Shown: positions 8,433-16,189 of the stretch, piece after piece
Layout: the number at the start of each line of letters is the position of its first letter
Position numbering within the stretch: position 1 is the first letter of the stretch
Assembly: GCF_934424005.1 (NCBI RefSeq)
Contig: NZ_CAKRXI010000029.1
Location: 1 to 42,205 of the forward strand
From: an uncultured Blautia sp.
GTDB lineage: Bacteria; Bacillota; Clostridia; Lachnospirales; Lachnospiraceae
DNA length: 42,205 bases
Reading direction: 5' to 3'
The notes under the pieces: generated by a model
The model's input: only the letters and a program-made list of their open reading frames with translations
Told to the model about the DNA's origin: nothing
The model's database searches: none
Translations under genes and position numbers: made by a program

Positions 8433-9668
8433 ATGAATTTACCGGAAACAGCAAAACTTCAGGAAATTTACGGGGAAACAGAAATCAGTGGAGCACGTTT
8501 CAAAAATCTTGCAGATAATTTTTCAAAAATCTATGGACAGGATAAGGCAGAATACTTTACAGCACCTGGAAGAACAGAGATCATTGGAAATCATACAGAT
8601 CATAACGGCGGTAAAGTAATTGCAGGAAGCATTAATCTGGATACGATAGGGGCAGCTTATCCGAATGGAACACAGGTGATCCGTATCACAAGTGAAGGAT
8701 ACAGGGATGAGATCGTAGTTGACCTTACAAAACTCAGCAAGAGTAATTACAAAAAAGGCACAGCAGCACTTGTAGCAGGAATGATGGAAGGTGCGCAGAA
8801 GAATGGTTTTGAAACAGGTGGATTTGATGCTTATGTCAGCACCAATGTTATTGCGGCAGCAGGTGTCAGCTCTTCTGCTTCTTTTGAAATGCTGATCTGT
8901 ACGATCATTGATTACTTTTTCAATGAGAGCAAAATGTCCTTTAATGATTATGCCAAAGTAGGTCAGTACGCAGAAAATGTATACTGGGACAAGGCATCCG
9001 GAATGATGGATCAGATGGCATGTGCAGTTGGTGGTCCGGTACTGTTTGATTTTGCAGACAGAGATAACCTGAAATATAGCAAACTGGATTTTTCCTTCGG
9101 AAAATTTGGATACAGACTTGTCATTGTGAACACAGGAAAAGGTCATGCAGATCTCAGTCAGGAATATTCTGAGATTCCTGGTGAGATGAAAGCGGTTGCA
9201 AAAGTACTTGGTGTGGAACTTCTTCATGAAACAAATGTAGAGGCACTTCTTGAACACTGCAATGAAATTGAAGACGACAGAGCCGTTCTTCGTGCACTTC
9301 ATTTCTTTGGAGAAACATCACGCGTAGAAGAAGCTGCAGATGCGATTCACCACAATGATTATGACAAGTTCCTTGAACTGATCGATGAGTCAGGAAAATC
9401 TTCATGGGAACTTCTTCAGAACTGCTACACAATGAAAGATTTTCATGAGCAGAAGATTACCAGAACGCTTGCACTGACCCAGCTCTTCCTCAAGAAGATA
9501 GGGGCAGGTGTATGCCGTGTTCATGGAGGCGGTTTTGCAGGTGTTATCGCAGCAATCGTGCCGGAAAAAGAACAGGATAATTACGTAGAATATATTTCCG
9601 GATTTGTTGGAAAAGAAAATGTATATCCGATGGACATCCGTGCGATCGGAGCAGTACATGTTGGATAA
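8433..9668 (+). CDS. galK: Galactokinase
   Basis: GHMP-family kinase that phosphorylates galactose to galactose-1-phosphate, the entry step of the Leloir pathway. The galactokinase signature GRTEIIGNHTDHNGG is at residues 46-60. The ATP-binding loop is GVSSSAS (144-150), D193 in MMDQMACAVGG fits the catalytic base, and HGGGFAGVI near the C terminus is GHMP motif 3. The 411-aa length is normal. AAAAGGAG precedes the ATG. No galT or galE lies next to it, so the remaining Leloir genes must be elsewhere. Related GHMP kinases for other sugars cannot be fully excluded. Confidence 0.9.
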   Translation: MNLPETAKLQEIYGETEISGARFKNLADNFSKIYGQDKAEYFTAPGRTEIIGNHTDHNGGKVIAGSINLDTIGAAYPNGTQVIRITSEGYRDEIVVDLTKLSKSNYKKGTAALVAGMMEGAQKNGFETGGFDAYVSTNVIAAAGVSSSASFEMLICTIIDYFFNESKMSFNDYAKVGQYAENVYWDKASGMMDQMACAVGGPVLFDFADRDNLKYSKLDFSFGKFGYRLVIVNTGKGHADLSQEYSEIPGEMKAVAKVLGVELLHETNVEALLEHCNEIEDDRAVLRALHFFGETSRVEEAADAIHHNDYDKFLELIDESGKSSWELLQNCYTMKDFHEQKITRTLALTQLFLKKIGAGVCRVHGGGFAGVIAAIVPEKEQDNYVEYISGFVGKENVYPMDIRAIGAVHVG

Positions 9669-9735
9669 TATGAAAGATAAACGACAGCAGTTGATTATCC
9701 TTTGAAAATTATTAAAATACATACATAAAAAACAT

Positions 9736-9809
9736 AAGGTATCATAAATACAGACAAAGGAGAGATTCTTTGAAGATCATTTCCTATATTTCTGTATTTA
9801 TGATACCTT
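9736..9809. terminator. Bidirectional terminator with 18-bp perfect inverted repeat
   Basis: Arms 9736-9753 and 9792-9809 are perfectly complementary over 18 bp and flank a 38-nt loop. The loop itself contains a CAAAG/CTTTG hairpin. Six T follow on the plus strand, and a T-rich stretch follows on the minus strand. It ends 2 nt before the plsC stop, so it serves both convergent genes. Confidence 0.8.
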
Positions 9810-9811
9810 TT

Positions 9812-10552
9812 TTATACCAGTGATTTATTCTTTTCAAGCATTTCGTAAATGATATTTTGAGTATAAGTTCCGAGATGCTTCTGATCCTCTTTGGAAAGTT
9901 CTTTTACATAGATCGGTTTACCGTATTCCAGAACAACATGTGTGGATTTGATCTTTGGCATATGTGCCTCAAAAATTTCTGCGGTATTGTTCATCGCCAT
10001 CGGGATGATCGCACATCCGGATTTGCTGGCAATTTTGAAACTTCCCTCATGGAACGGAAGGAGTTCCAGTTCATCCTTGTTTTTGTTCCGGGTTCCTTCC
10101 GGGAAGATGCAGATGGAGATGCCGGATTTGATCTTTTCAATAGCGGTAAGGATGGTTTTCAGTCCCTGTTTGATATCCTTACGATCCAGAAACAGGCAAT
10201 GCAGATAGCGCATCCAGTTGGAAAGAAGCGGATATCGTTCCATTTCTTTCTTTGCAATATAACCGGTACGGATCGGGCAGCGACTGTAGGAAAGTACAAT
10301 GTCAAAGTAGCTTCTGTGATTACCAATATAAAGGACGGGTGTGTCTTTTGGGACATTTTCTTCACCGATTATCGTGACCTTGGTTCCGGCTTCCCACAGA
10401 ATAAATTTAAAAACTGCCTGGATAATACGAAGAGAGCTGATCTCTTTTGTTCGCGGTGAAAATTTTCCGATGGTCCATTCCACAAAAAGGATTGGAATAG
10501 ATAAAATCAGAAATCCAATGACCGTGATGGCAACAATAACTAAACGAATCAT
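9812..10552 (-). CDS. plsC: 1-acyl-sn-glycerol-3-phosphate acyltransferase (PlsC-like)
   Basis: Membrane-associated acyltransferase that converts lysophosphatidate to phosphatidate in phospholipid synthesis. An N-terminal hydrophobic helix (about residues 3-26) is followed by the PlsC fold. Catalytic NHRSYFD (HX4D, H79-D84) and the substrate-binding FPEGTR (150-155) are both intact. At 246 aa it has the usual length. It is monocistronic, with its own promoter upstream and a bidirectional terminator directly after the stop. Confidence 0.92.
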   Translation of the reverse strand: MIRLVIVAITVIGFLILSIPILFVEWTIGKFSPRTKEISSLRIIQAVFKFILWEAGTKVTIIGEENVPKDTPVLYIGNHRSYFDIVLSYSRCPIRTGYIAKKEMERYPLLSNWMRYLHCLFLDRKDIKQGLKTILTAIEKIKSGISICIFPEGTRNKNKDELELLPFHEGSFKIASKSGCAIIPMAMNNTAEIFEAHMPKIKSTHVVLEYGKPIYVKELSKEDQKHLGTYTQNIIYEMLEKNKSLV

Positions 10553-10606
10553 AATGAATTCCTCTTTCTGTCAAAAAGATGTCCCGCATAGCAAGACTCT
10601 GGTACA

Positions 10607-10635
10607 AGTATAAGTGATTTTGCAAATACTTGCAA
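10607..10635 (-). promoter_or_regulatory. Putative plsC promoter
   Basis: On the minus strand TTGCAA (10635-10630) and TATACT (10612-10607) are spaced by 17 nt, about 55 bp before the plsC start. Confidence 0.6.
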
Positions 10636-10689
10636 TAAATGTTTTATACTCTGCATAGAATACATACTGAAGAAATCTAATACCGGGAA

Positions 10690-11106
10690 ATGAGAGAATT
10701 TATGAAAAAAGCAGCTTCTCTGCTGTGTCTGGCAGTGCTTTTTCTTATGTTGGGCGGATGTCAGATGATACGGATCGAGGAAGAAAATAAAACACCACTT
10801 GCATATACCGTGATCGAGGATTCCCAGATTCCGGAAGAAATGCAGGAGCTGATCAGAGAAAAGAAAGAAACAGAATTTCAGATTGCCTATCAGAAGGGAA
10901 CGGAGCTGTTTCTGGCAAAAGGGTATGGGCGACAGATGAGTGGAGGATACAGCATTCAGGTAAAAGAACTTTCTGCATCTTCAAATGCAGTTTTTTTTGA
11001 AACAAAACTGATCGGTCCGACGGAAAAGATTCAGGGCGGGGAACCGTCATATCCGTATATTGTGATAAAGACAGAATACCGGGATGGTCCGGTGCAGTTT
11101 CAGTGA
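10690..11106 (+). CDS. PrcB_C-like lipoprotein
   Basis: A 138-aa predicted lipoprotein. The signal peptide ends in a lipobox, LGGC, with the lipidated Cys at position 24. The mature part contains GYGRQMSGGYSIQVKEL, the pattern of the PrcB C-terminal domain (named for the Treponema protease-complex subunit), which ends here in a short beta-rich module. ATG 10702 (residue 5) is an alternative start. Its stop overlaps the first possible start of the next gene, so it is probably co-expressed with the SipL-like protein. Its function is unknown; a role in the envelope or in sporulation is inferred only from context. Confidence 0.75.
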   Translation: MREFMKKAASLLCLAVLFLMLGGCQMIRIEEENKTPLAYTVIEDSQIPEEMQELIREKKETEFQIAYQKGTELFLAKGYGRQMSGGYSIQVKELSASSNAVFFETKLIGPTEKIQGGEPSYPYIVIKTEYRDGPVQFQ

Positions 11107-11123
11107 GACGGGAGGATGGAATC

Positions 11124-12680
11124 GTGGAATTAAAAAAAGAAGATATTCAGATATTAAGGACAAAGAGCAAGGCATCCAGCCAGGTAACATTTGATGTGGA
11201 TTACAATGTACCGGATGTAAAACCGGACATTGGACGTATGATTCAGAATAAGGGGGAGATGACAGTAGAAGAAGTGCGCCTGAATGAAGGGCATGCATTT
11301 CTGAAAGGAAAACTGCAGGCAGATCTTCTTTATGTCGGTGAGGAGGATGGCAGGATCTACAGTCTTTCTGCAAATCTTCCAATGGAAGAGACACTGAATC
11401 TGGATGGAATAGTCAACGGGGATAAAATGTGCCTGAAATGGGAAATTGAGGATCTGAGCATTCATATCATCCATTCCAGAAAAATGAATATTAAAGCAGT
11501 GGTTACTTTTTTTGCTTCTGTAGATGAGCTGACAGGAGTACGGCTTCCGGTATCTCTTGATGATGAGACAGTATCTGTGCAGAAAAAACCAATGCGTGTA
11601 CTGAGTCTTGCAATACATAAAAAGGACACTATGCGCCTGAAAGAAGAAATAACACTTGTATCGAACAAACCTAATATAGCAGAACTGCTCTGGTATACAA
11701 CAGAAGTTCGTGGGCTGGATCTCAGACCTGAAGAAAACAGTGTAAAGGCCAAAGGAGAACTTTTTATTTTTGCATTATATACAGGTGATGATGAAAGTGG
11801 AACGCTCCAGTGGATAGAACATTCTATACCATTTAATGGAGAGGTGGAGTGCTCAGGCTGTATTTCGGAAATGATCCCAAATCTGGAAGCTGCTGTGATC
11901 AATCAGACCCTGGAGGTAAAACCGGATGCGGATGGAGAAGAAAGAAAGCTTCAGGCAGATGTTGTACTGGAACTGGATATGAAACTTTATCAGGAAGAAG
12001 ATCATGAGGTCATCATGGATGTGTATACACCGTTTCGTCAGTGTATGCCAAAAGGTCGGAAAGAGATACTGGAAAGTCTTCTTGTCCGTAATTTCTCCCG
12101 ATGCAGGATCGCAGACAGGATAGAAGTCAAAGAGACACAGGGGAAGATCCTTCAGATCTGTCACAGCCAGGGCAAAATAAAAATAGACAAAATCCAAATC
12201 GTTAAAGATGGAATTCTGGCAGAAGGAATTGTACGACTAAAAGTGCTGTATATTGTAGAAAATGATGAAATGCCGTTTTATTCCATGGAAGCAATGCTGC
12301 CGTTCAGTCACGTAGTTGAAGCCAAAGGCATTACAGAAAACAGTGTATATTATCTGCATACGGAACTGGAACAGCTTTCAACGACAATGGTAGACAGCAA
12401 TGATATTGAGATCCGGGCGACGATAGGACTGAATGTGCTTGTGATCCAGTGCAGTGAGGAGATGATTCTTGAAAAAATTGAAGAAATTCCACTGGATCAG
12501 GAAAAAATTCGAAATATGCCGGGAATTACAGTGTATATCATGAAACCAGGTGATACATTGTGGAATATTGCGAAAAAATTTTATACAACGGTGGAGGAGA
12601 TCATACAGATGAATGATCTGGACGGGGATGAGGTATCTTCCGGAACACCTCTTCTTCTGGTGAAAAAAGTCGAAGAATAA
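11124..12680 (+). CDS. SPOCS (DUF3794)/LysM protein, SipL-like
   Basis: A 518-aa protein with repeated SPOCS/DUF3794 domains and a C-terminal LysM domain (about 470-515, MKPGDTLWNIAKKFYTT). The N-terminal VDYNVPDVKPDIGR is typical of the SPOCS family. The length and order match SipL of Clostridioides difficile, which binds the spore-coat ATPase SpoIVA through its LysM domain. I chose GTG 11124 because GGAGG (11111-11115) sits 8 nt before it; GTG at 11103 in the same frame has no ribosome binding site and overlaps the upstream stop. Expected to act in the mother cell during spore coat assembly. Confidence 0.8.
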   Translation: MELKKEDIQILRTKSKASSQVTFDVDYNVPDVKPDIGRMIQNKGEMTVEEVRLNEGHAFLKGKLQADLLYVGEEDGRIYSLSANLPMEETLNLDGIVNGDKMCLKWEIEDLSIHIIHSRKMNIKAVVTFFASVDELTGVRLPVSLDDETVSVQKKPMRVLSLAIHKKDTMRLKEEITLVSNKPNIAELLWYTTEVRGLDLRPEENSVKAKGELFIFALYTGDDESGTLQWIEHSIPFNGEVECSGCISEMIPNLEAAVINQTLEVKPDADGEERKLQADVVLELDMKLYQEEDHEVIMDVYTPFRQCMPKGRKEILESLLVRNFSRCRIADRIEVKETQGKILQICHSQGKIKIDKIQIVKDGILAEGIVRLKVLYIVENDEMPFYSMEAMLPFSHVVEAKGITENSVYYLHTELEQLSTTMVDSNDIEIRATIGLNVLVIQCSEEMILEKIEEIPLDQEKIRNMPGITVYIMKPGDTLWNIAKKFYTTVEEIIQMNDLDGDEVSSGTPLLLVKKVEE

Positions 12681-12682
12681 TA

Positions 12683-12711
12683 TTGAATTTAGTATGAAAA
12701 TCGGCTAAAAT
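12683..12711 (+). promoter_or_regulatory. Putative ispE-gntR promoter
   Basis: TTGAAT (12683-12688) and TAAAAT (12706-12711) are spaced by 17 nt directly after the SipL-like stop. The following leader has a near-duplicate AAAGTACAAAGGA segment. Confidence 0.6.
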
Positions 12712-12778
12712 ATAGCCAGATCATGTTTGTATACAAAGTACAAAGGAACGAAAAGTACAAAGGATGGAAGGTGAATTT

Positions 12779-13639
12779 ATGCGTTTACGTGCAATGGCCA
12801 AGATTAATCTGGGACTGGATGTTCTTCGCAAAAGAGAGGATGGATATCATGAGGTTCGAATGATCATGCAGACGATCCAGATGTATGATCTTCTGGATAT
12901 CCGGAAGAAGGAAGAACCGGGGATCTCCTTATCTACCAATCTTCCATATGTCCCGTCAGATGAAAGAAATCTGGTATATAAAGCAGCAAAACTTCTTATG
13001 GATGAATTTGATATCAAAGAAGGCCTTTCTATGAAGCTGACGAAATTTATTCCGGTGGCAGCTGGTATGGCTGGAGGAAGCTCAGATGCAGCTGCAGCAT
13101 TTGTAGGAGTGAATCGCCTGTTTCGTCTTGGATTAAGTGAAGAGGAACTGATGAAGAGGGCAGTACAGGTTGGTGCGGATGTTCCGTATTGTGTTATGCG
13201 TGGAACTGCACTTGCAGAAGGAATTGGAGAGAAGCTGACCAGACTTCCGGGACTGCCGAAATGCTATGTGCTGGTTGGTAAACCGGGAATCAATGTTTCC
13301 ACAAAACTTGCCTATGAAAATCTTCATCTGGATCAGATTCAGTCGCACCCGGATATTGATGGAATGATCAGTGACATTGAGAATCAGGATCTTCACAGTC
13401 TTACTGCGAAAATGCAAAATGTTTTTGAACCGGGAATCATCAGTCAGTATCCGGTTATTCAGGAGATTAAAGATCTTATGGAAGCGAACGGTGCGCTTAA
13501 GGCAATGATGAGCGGAAGCGGACCGACCGTCTTTGGAATATTTGATGACCGCAGTAAACTTCGGGAAGCTACGGAAGCGCTTCGCGACAGTCATCTGGCG
13601 AAAACTGTATTTGCAACACAGATATACAATAAAAAGTAA
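12779..13639 (+). CDS. ispE: 4-diphosphocytidyl-2-C-methyl-D-erythritol kinase
   Basis: GHMP kinase of the non-mevalonate (MEP) isoprenoid pathway; phosphorylates CDP-methylerythritol. The N-terminal AKINLGL, the ATP loop PVAAGMAGGSSDAAA (92-106), GADVPYC (132-138) and the C-terminal MSGSGPTVFGIF are all typical. I start at ATG 12779, which follows GGAAGG by 7 nt. An in-frame ATG at 12764 lies directly behind AAAGG with no spacing. The product is 286 aa, normal for IspE. The GntR gene follows 16 bp later and is probably in the same transcript. Confidence 0.95.
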   Translation: MRLRAMAKINLGLDVLRKREDGYHEVRMIMQTIQMYDLLDIRKKEEPGISLSTNLPYVPSDERNLVYKAAKLLMDEFDIKEGLSMKLTKFIPVAAGMAGGSSDAAAAFVGVNRLFRLGLSEEELMKRAVQVGADVPYCVMRGTALAEGIGEKLTRLPGLPKCYVLVGKPGINVSTKLAYENLHLDQIQSHPDIDGMISDIENQDLHSLTAKMQNVFEPGIISQYPVIQEIKDLMEANGALKAMMSGSGPTVFGIFDDRSKLREATEALRDSHLAKTVFATQIYNKK

Positions 13640-13655
13640 GAAAGGGGAAGTACTT

Positions 13656-14351
13656 ATGATAAATGATTTTTCTGTAGACATGAATGAATATCTGCCATTA
13701 CGCGATGTTGTATTTAATACACTCCGTAAAGCAATTTTAAAAGGTGAACTGAAGCCAGGAGAACGACTGATGGAAATTGCACTTGCAGAACGTCTTGGTG
13801 TCAGCAGGACTCCGGTAAGGGAAGCTATGCGAAAACTGGAACTGGAAGGTCTGGTTGTGATGATTCCCCGAAGAGGTGCGCAGGTTGCTAATATCACAGA
13901 GAAAGATCTGAATGATGTTCTGGAAGTTCGAATCGCTTTGGAAAATCTTTCTATTGAAAATGCCTGTGCGCGTATGACAGAGGAACAGCTGGCTGAATTG
14001 TGGAAAGCAGCCAAAAACTTCGAAGCAACTATGGCAGAGGGTAATCTGGTCAAGCTTGCAGAGGCTGATGTGGCATTTCACGAAGTGATTTATAAATCTT
14101 CTGATAACAGAAGACTGAATCAGGTATTGAATAATCTTCGTGAGCAGATTTATCGTTACCGCGTGGAGTATCTGAAGGATGAAGAGACAAGAAATCTTCT
14201 TGTCAAAGAACATGAAGAAATTTACGAAGCGATCCGTAATCGTGATGTAAAACAGGCACAGGAGATTTCCTATCAGCATATTGAGAATCAGCGAGAGGCG
14301 ATCATACGGTCTATTCGTGAAGAGACACAGAATCGACAGATTCATAAATAG
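13656..14351 (+). CDS. GntR-family regulator, FCD (FadR) type
   Basis: A 231-aa transcription factor. An N-terminal winged helix-turn-helix (about 10-75) contains ERLGVSRTPVREAMRKLELEGLV, the hallmark of GntR proteins (core SRTPVREAMRKLE). It is followed by an all-helical FCD ligand-binding domain with candidate metal ligands in DVAFHEVIY, the HEEIYEAI helix and QHIENQ. FCD regulators sense carboxylic acids or similar small metabolites; the ligand is unknown. The ATG follows AAAGGGG. Linkage to ispE looks positional, and no target operon is obvious. Confidence 0.92.
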   Translation: MINDFSVDMNEYLPLRDVVFNTLRKAILKGELKPGERLMEIALAERLGVSRTPVREAMRKLELEGLVVMIPRRGAQVANITEKDLNDVLEVRIALENLSIENACARMTEEQLAELWKAAKNFEATMAEGNLVKLAEADVAFHEVIYKSSDNRRLNQVLNNLREQIYRYRVEYLKDEETRNLLVKEHEEIYEAIRNRDVKQAQEISYQHIENQREAIIRSIREETQNRQIHK

Positions 14352-14400
14352 AACGGTCAGCAGTGTCTGCACACATAAAATCTTATAATCTGGTTATTCT

Positions 14401-14431
14401 AAAAGAGATGCATAAAGTGTATCTCTTTTTT
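14401..14431 (+). terminator. Intrinsic terminator after the gntR gene
   Basis: An 11-bp stem (14401-14411 with 14419-14429, one G-U pair) ends in a run of T. It closes the ispE-gntR transcript. Confidence 0.85.
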
Positions 14432-14604
14432 ACGTTATAGGAAATTACTTCGTAATGTTCCAATAACGTAAAAACGCTCCGCGAGGATGCGACCAGATGC
14501 AAATGGAATATGTCTGCTAAAGCAGACCGCATCTGGCGCGCAAAGCGTAACAAGTCCCTCAAAGATTGAGGGATTCAGGGAGTTTGAAGCGGACTTGTCC
14601 GCTT
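14432..14604. repeat. Structured intergenic palindromic element, three hairpin modules
   Basis: This non-coding stretch is almost wholly self-complementary. Module 1: ACGTTAT/ATAACGT (14432-14438, 14463-14469) with inner GGAA/TTCC and ATTAC/GTAAT. Module 2: ACGCT/AGCGT (14474-14478, 14544-14548) enclosing CCAGATGC/GCATCTGG (14493-14500, 14529-14536) and GTCTGC/GCAGAC. Module 3: ACAAGTCC/GGACTTGT (14550-14557, 14591-14598) enclosing CCCTCA/TGAGGG. The last arm can pair instead as AAGCGGA/TCCGCTT (14587-14593, 14598-14604). It could be a dispersed palindromic repeat, a MITE-like remnant or an RNA leader of the germination operon. Only one copy is seen in this window. Confidence 0.6.
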
Positions 14605-14650
14605 TGTTATTCTCAATTTTATTATAGCAGGTATCTGTCTTCAGGAGGAA

Positions 14651-16189
14651 ATGATGAGAGAAGCAGTAGAAGAATCGGTAAAAGAAACAGAGCAGATCAA
14701 GATTTCGTCAAATCTGAGGGATAATGAGGTATATATCCGAAAGCAATGCGAAAATTGTGCAGATATTCTTGTACGTTCGATGCGGCTGGGAGAAGATCGT
14801 AAAGTGGACTGTCTTATGGTTTATATTGAAGTTACGGTATCGAATATGATGCTGGATGATTCAGCGATTGGAAAAATGATCAATCATTTCTGGAAAATAC
14901 CGCCGGAAGAAATACAGGAATTTCTCAAAAATAACAGTCTGGGCATTGCAGATGTGCAGAAACTGGAAAATATGGATGAAGTTTTTGGAGCAATCCTGTC
15001 TGGAAATGCAGTGTTTTTTATAGATGGTTACAATAAAGCAATGAAAATCTCCAGTAAAGGGTACCCGAATATGGGAGTTTCTGAGGCAGAATCAGAAAAG
15101 GTATTGCGTGGCTCCAGGGAAGGTTTCTCGGATTCAGTAAAAACAAATTCTGCGCTTGTACGTAAAAGAATCCGTGATACCCGAATGAAAGTAGAAGAAT
15201 ATCAGAGTGGAGTCCGTTCCAATACAACGATTCAGATACTGTATATCGAAGATCTGGTACATGAAGAACTTCTGGAAGAGGTCAAAAACAGGCTGGAAGA
15301 ATACAAAATAGATGGAATTCTGGACAGTGGAATGCTGGAACAGCTGACTGAGAAACCCTGGTATTCGCCTTTTCCGCAGTATCAGGTGACGGAACGCCCG
15401 GATCGGACGGCACTGGAACTTCTCAATGGAAAAATCGCACTTCTGTGTGATAATTCTCCGTCTGCCCTGATCCTGCCGGGTGCATTCTGCAGTTTTATGG
15501 AGAGCAGTGAAGACTGGTATCATCATTTTGAAATGGCAACATTTCTTCGAATACTGCGATATCTGGCATTGCTGACAGCAACATTGCTTCCGGGATTGTA
15601 TCTGGCAGTGATCCGGTTTCATACACAGATATTGCCAACGAATCTTTTGCTGTCTTTTGCAGATGCAAGGGAGGGAGTACCTTTTTCAAGTGTGACAGAA
15701 CTGGTTTTACTGGAACTCGCTTTTGAACTGATACGGGAAGCCGGAGTCCGGGTACCCGGTGCACTTGGAAATGCCATCGGAATAGTAGGCGGCCTGATCA
15801 TAGGAGATGCGGCAGTCAGCGCCAATCTGGTAAGCCCTATTGTTGTTATGATCGTAGCACTTACGGCACTTGGATCCATGGTTATACCGGATGAAGAATT
15901 TGCAGCTGCTTTTCGTTTGCTGAAATATGGATTTTTGATTCTGGGAGGCTATCTTGGAATATATGGAGTTGTCCTTGGTATCTATCTTACAGTATCACAT
16001 CTGTCAGGACTGTTGAGTTTTGGAATACCGTATCTGGTGCCTTTTGTGGAAAAACAATCCGTTAGACAGACAGGTAATGGTGTTTTTCGAATACCTTTCA
16101 AAGCCAGAAAATACAGGCCGGTCTATGCAAGAAAGGAACAGAGGATCCGTCTGAGAAAGATCTCAGACAGGAAGGGGCGTGAGTCATGA
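14651..16189 (+). CDS. Spore germination protein, GerA/SpoVAF family (A subunit)
   Basis: A 512-aa A subunit of a germinant receptor in the spore inner membrane. The soluble N-terminal region (about 1-290) contains the family signature RGSREGFSDSVKTNSALVRKRI (core GSREGFSDSVKTNSAL). The membrane domain (about 295-460) has several hydrophobic helices, including a glycine-rich GALGNAIGIVGGLIIGDAAV segment. A basic C-terminal tail follows. AGGAGG (14643-14648) precedes the ATG; ATG 14654 is an equal alternative. The stop overlaps the next start by 4 nt, so the two subunits are translationally coupled. The germinant is unknown. Confidence 0.9.
   Translation: MMREAVEESVKETEQIKISSNLRDNEVYIRKQCENCADILVRSMRLGEDRKVDCLMVYIEVTVSNMMLDDSAIGKMINHFWKIPPEEIQEFLKNNSLGIADVQKLENMDEVFGAILSGNAVFFIDGYNKAMKISSKGYPNMGVSEAESEKVLRGSREGFSDSVKTNSALVRKRIRDTRMKVEEYQSGVRSNTTIQILYIEDLVHEELLEEVKNRLEEYKIDGILDSGMLEQLTEKPWYSPFPQYQVTERPDRTALELLNGKIALLCDNSPSALILPGAFCSFMESSEDWYHHFEMATFLRILRYLALLTATLLPGLYLAVIRFHTQILPTNLLLSFADAREGVPFSSVTELVLLELAFELIREAGVRVPGALGNAIGIVGGLIIGDAAVSANLVSPIVVMIVALTALGSMVIPDEEFAAAFRLLKYGFLILGGYLGIYGVVLGIYLTVSHLSGLLSFGIPYLVPFVEKQSVRQTGNGVFRIPFKARKYRPVYARKEQRIRLRKISDRKGRES

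Noticed and set aside
12734..12763. Direct repeat AAAGTACAAAGGA before ispE as an operator
   Set aside because: It is too short and there are only two copies; it may just be a duplicated purine-rich leader.
13533..13655. Upstream extension of the GntR gene in frame
   Set aside because: It would overlap ispE, and the AAAGGGG site points to ATG 13656.
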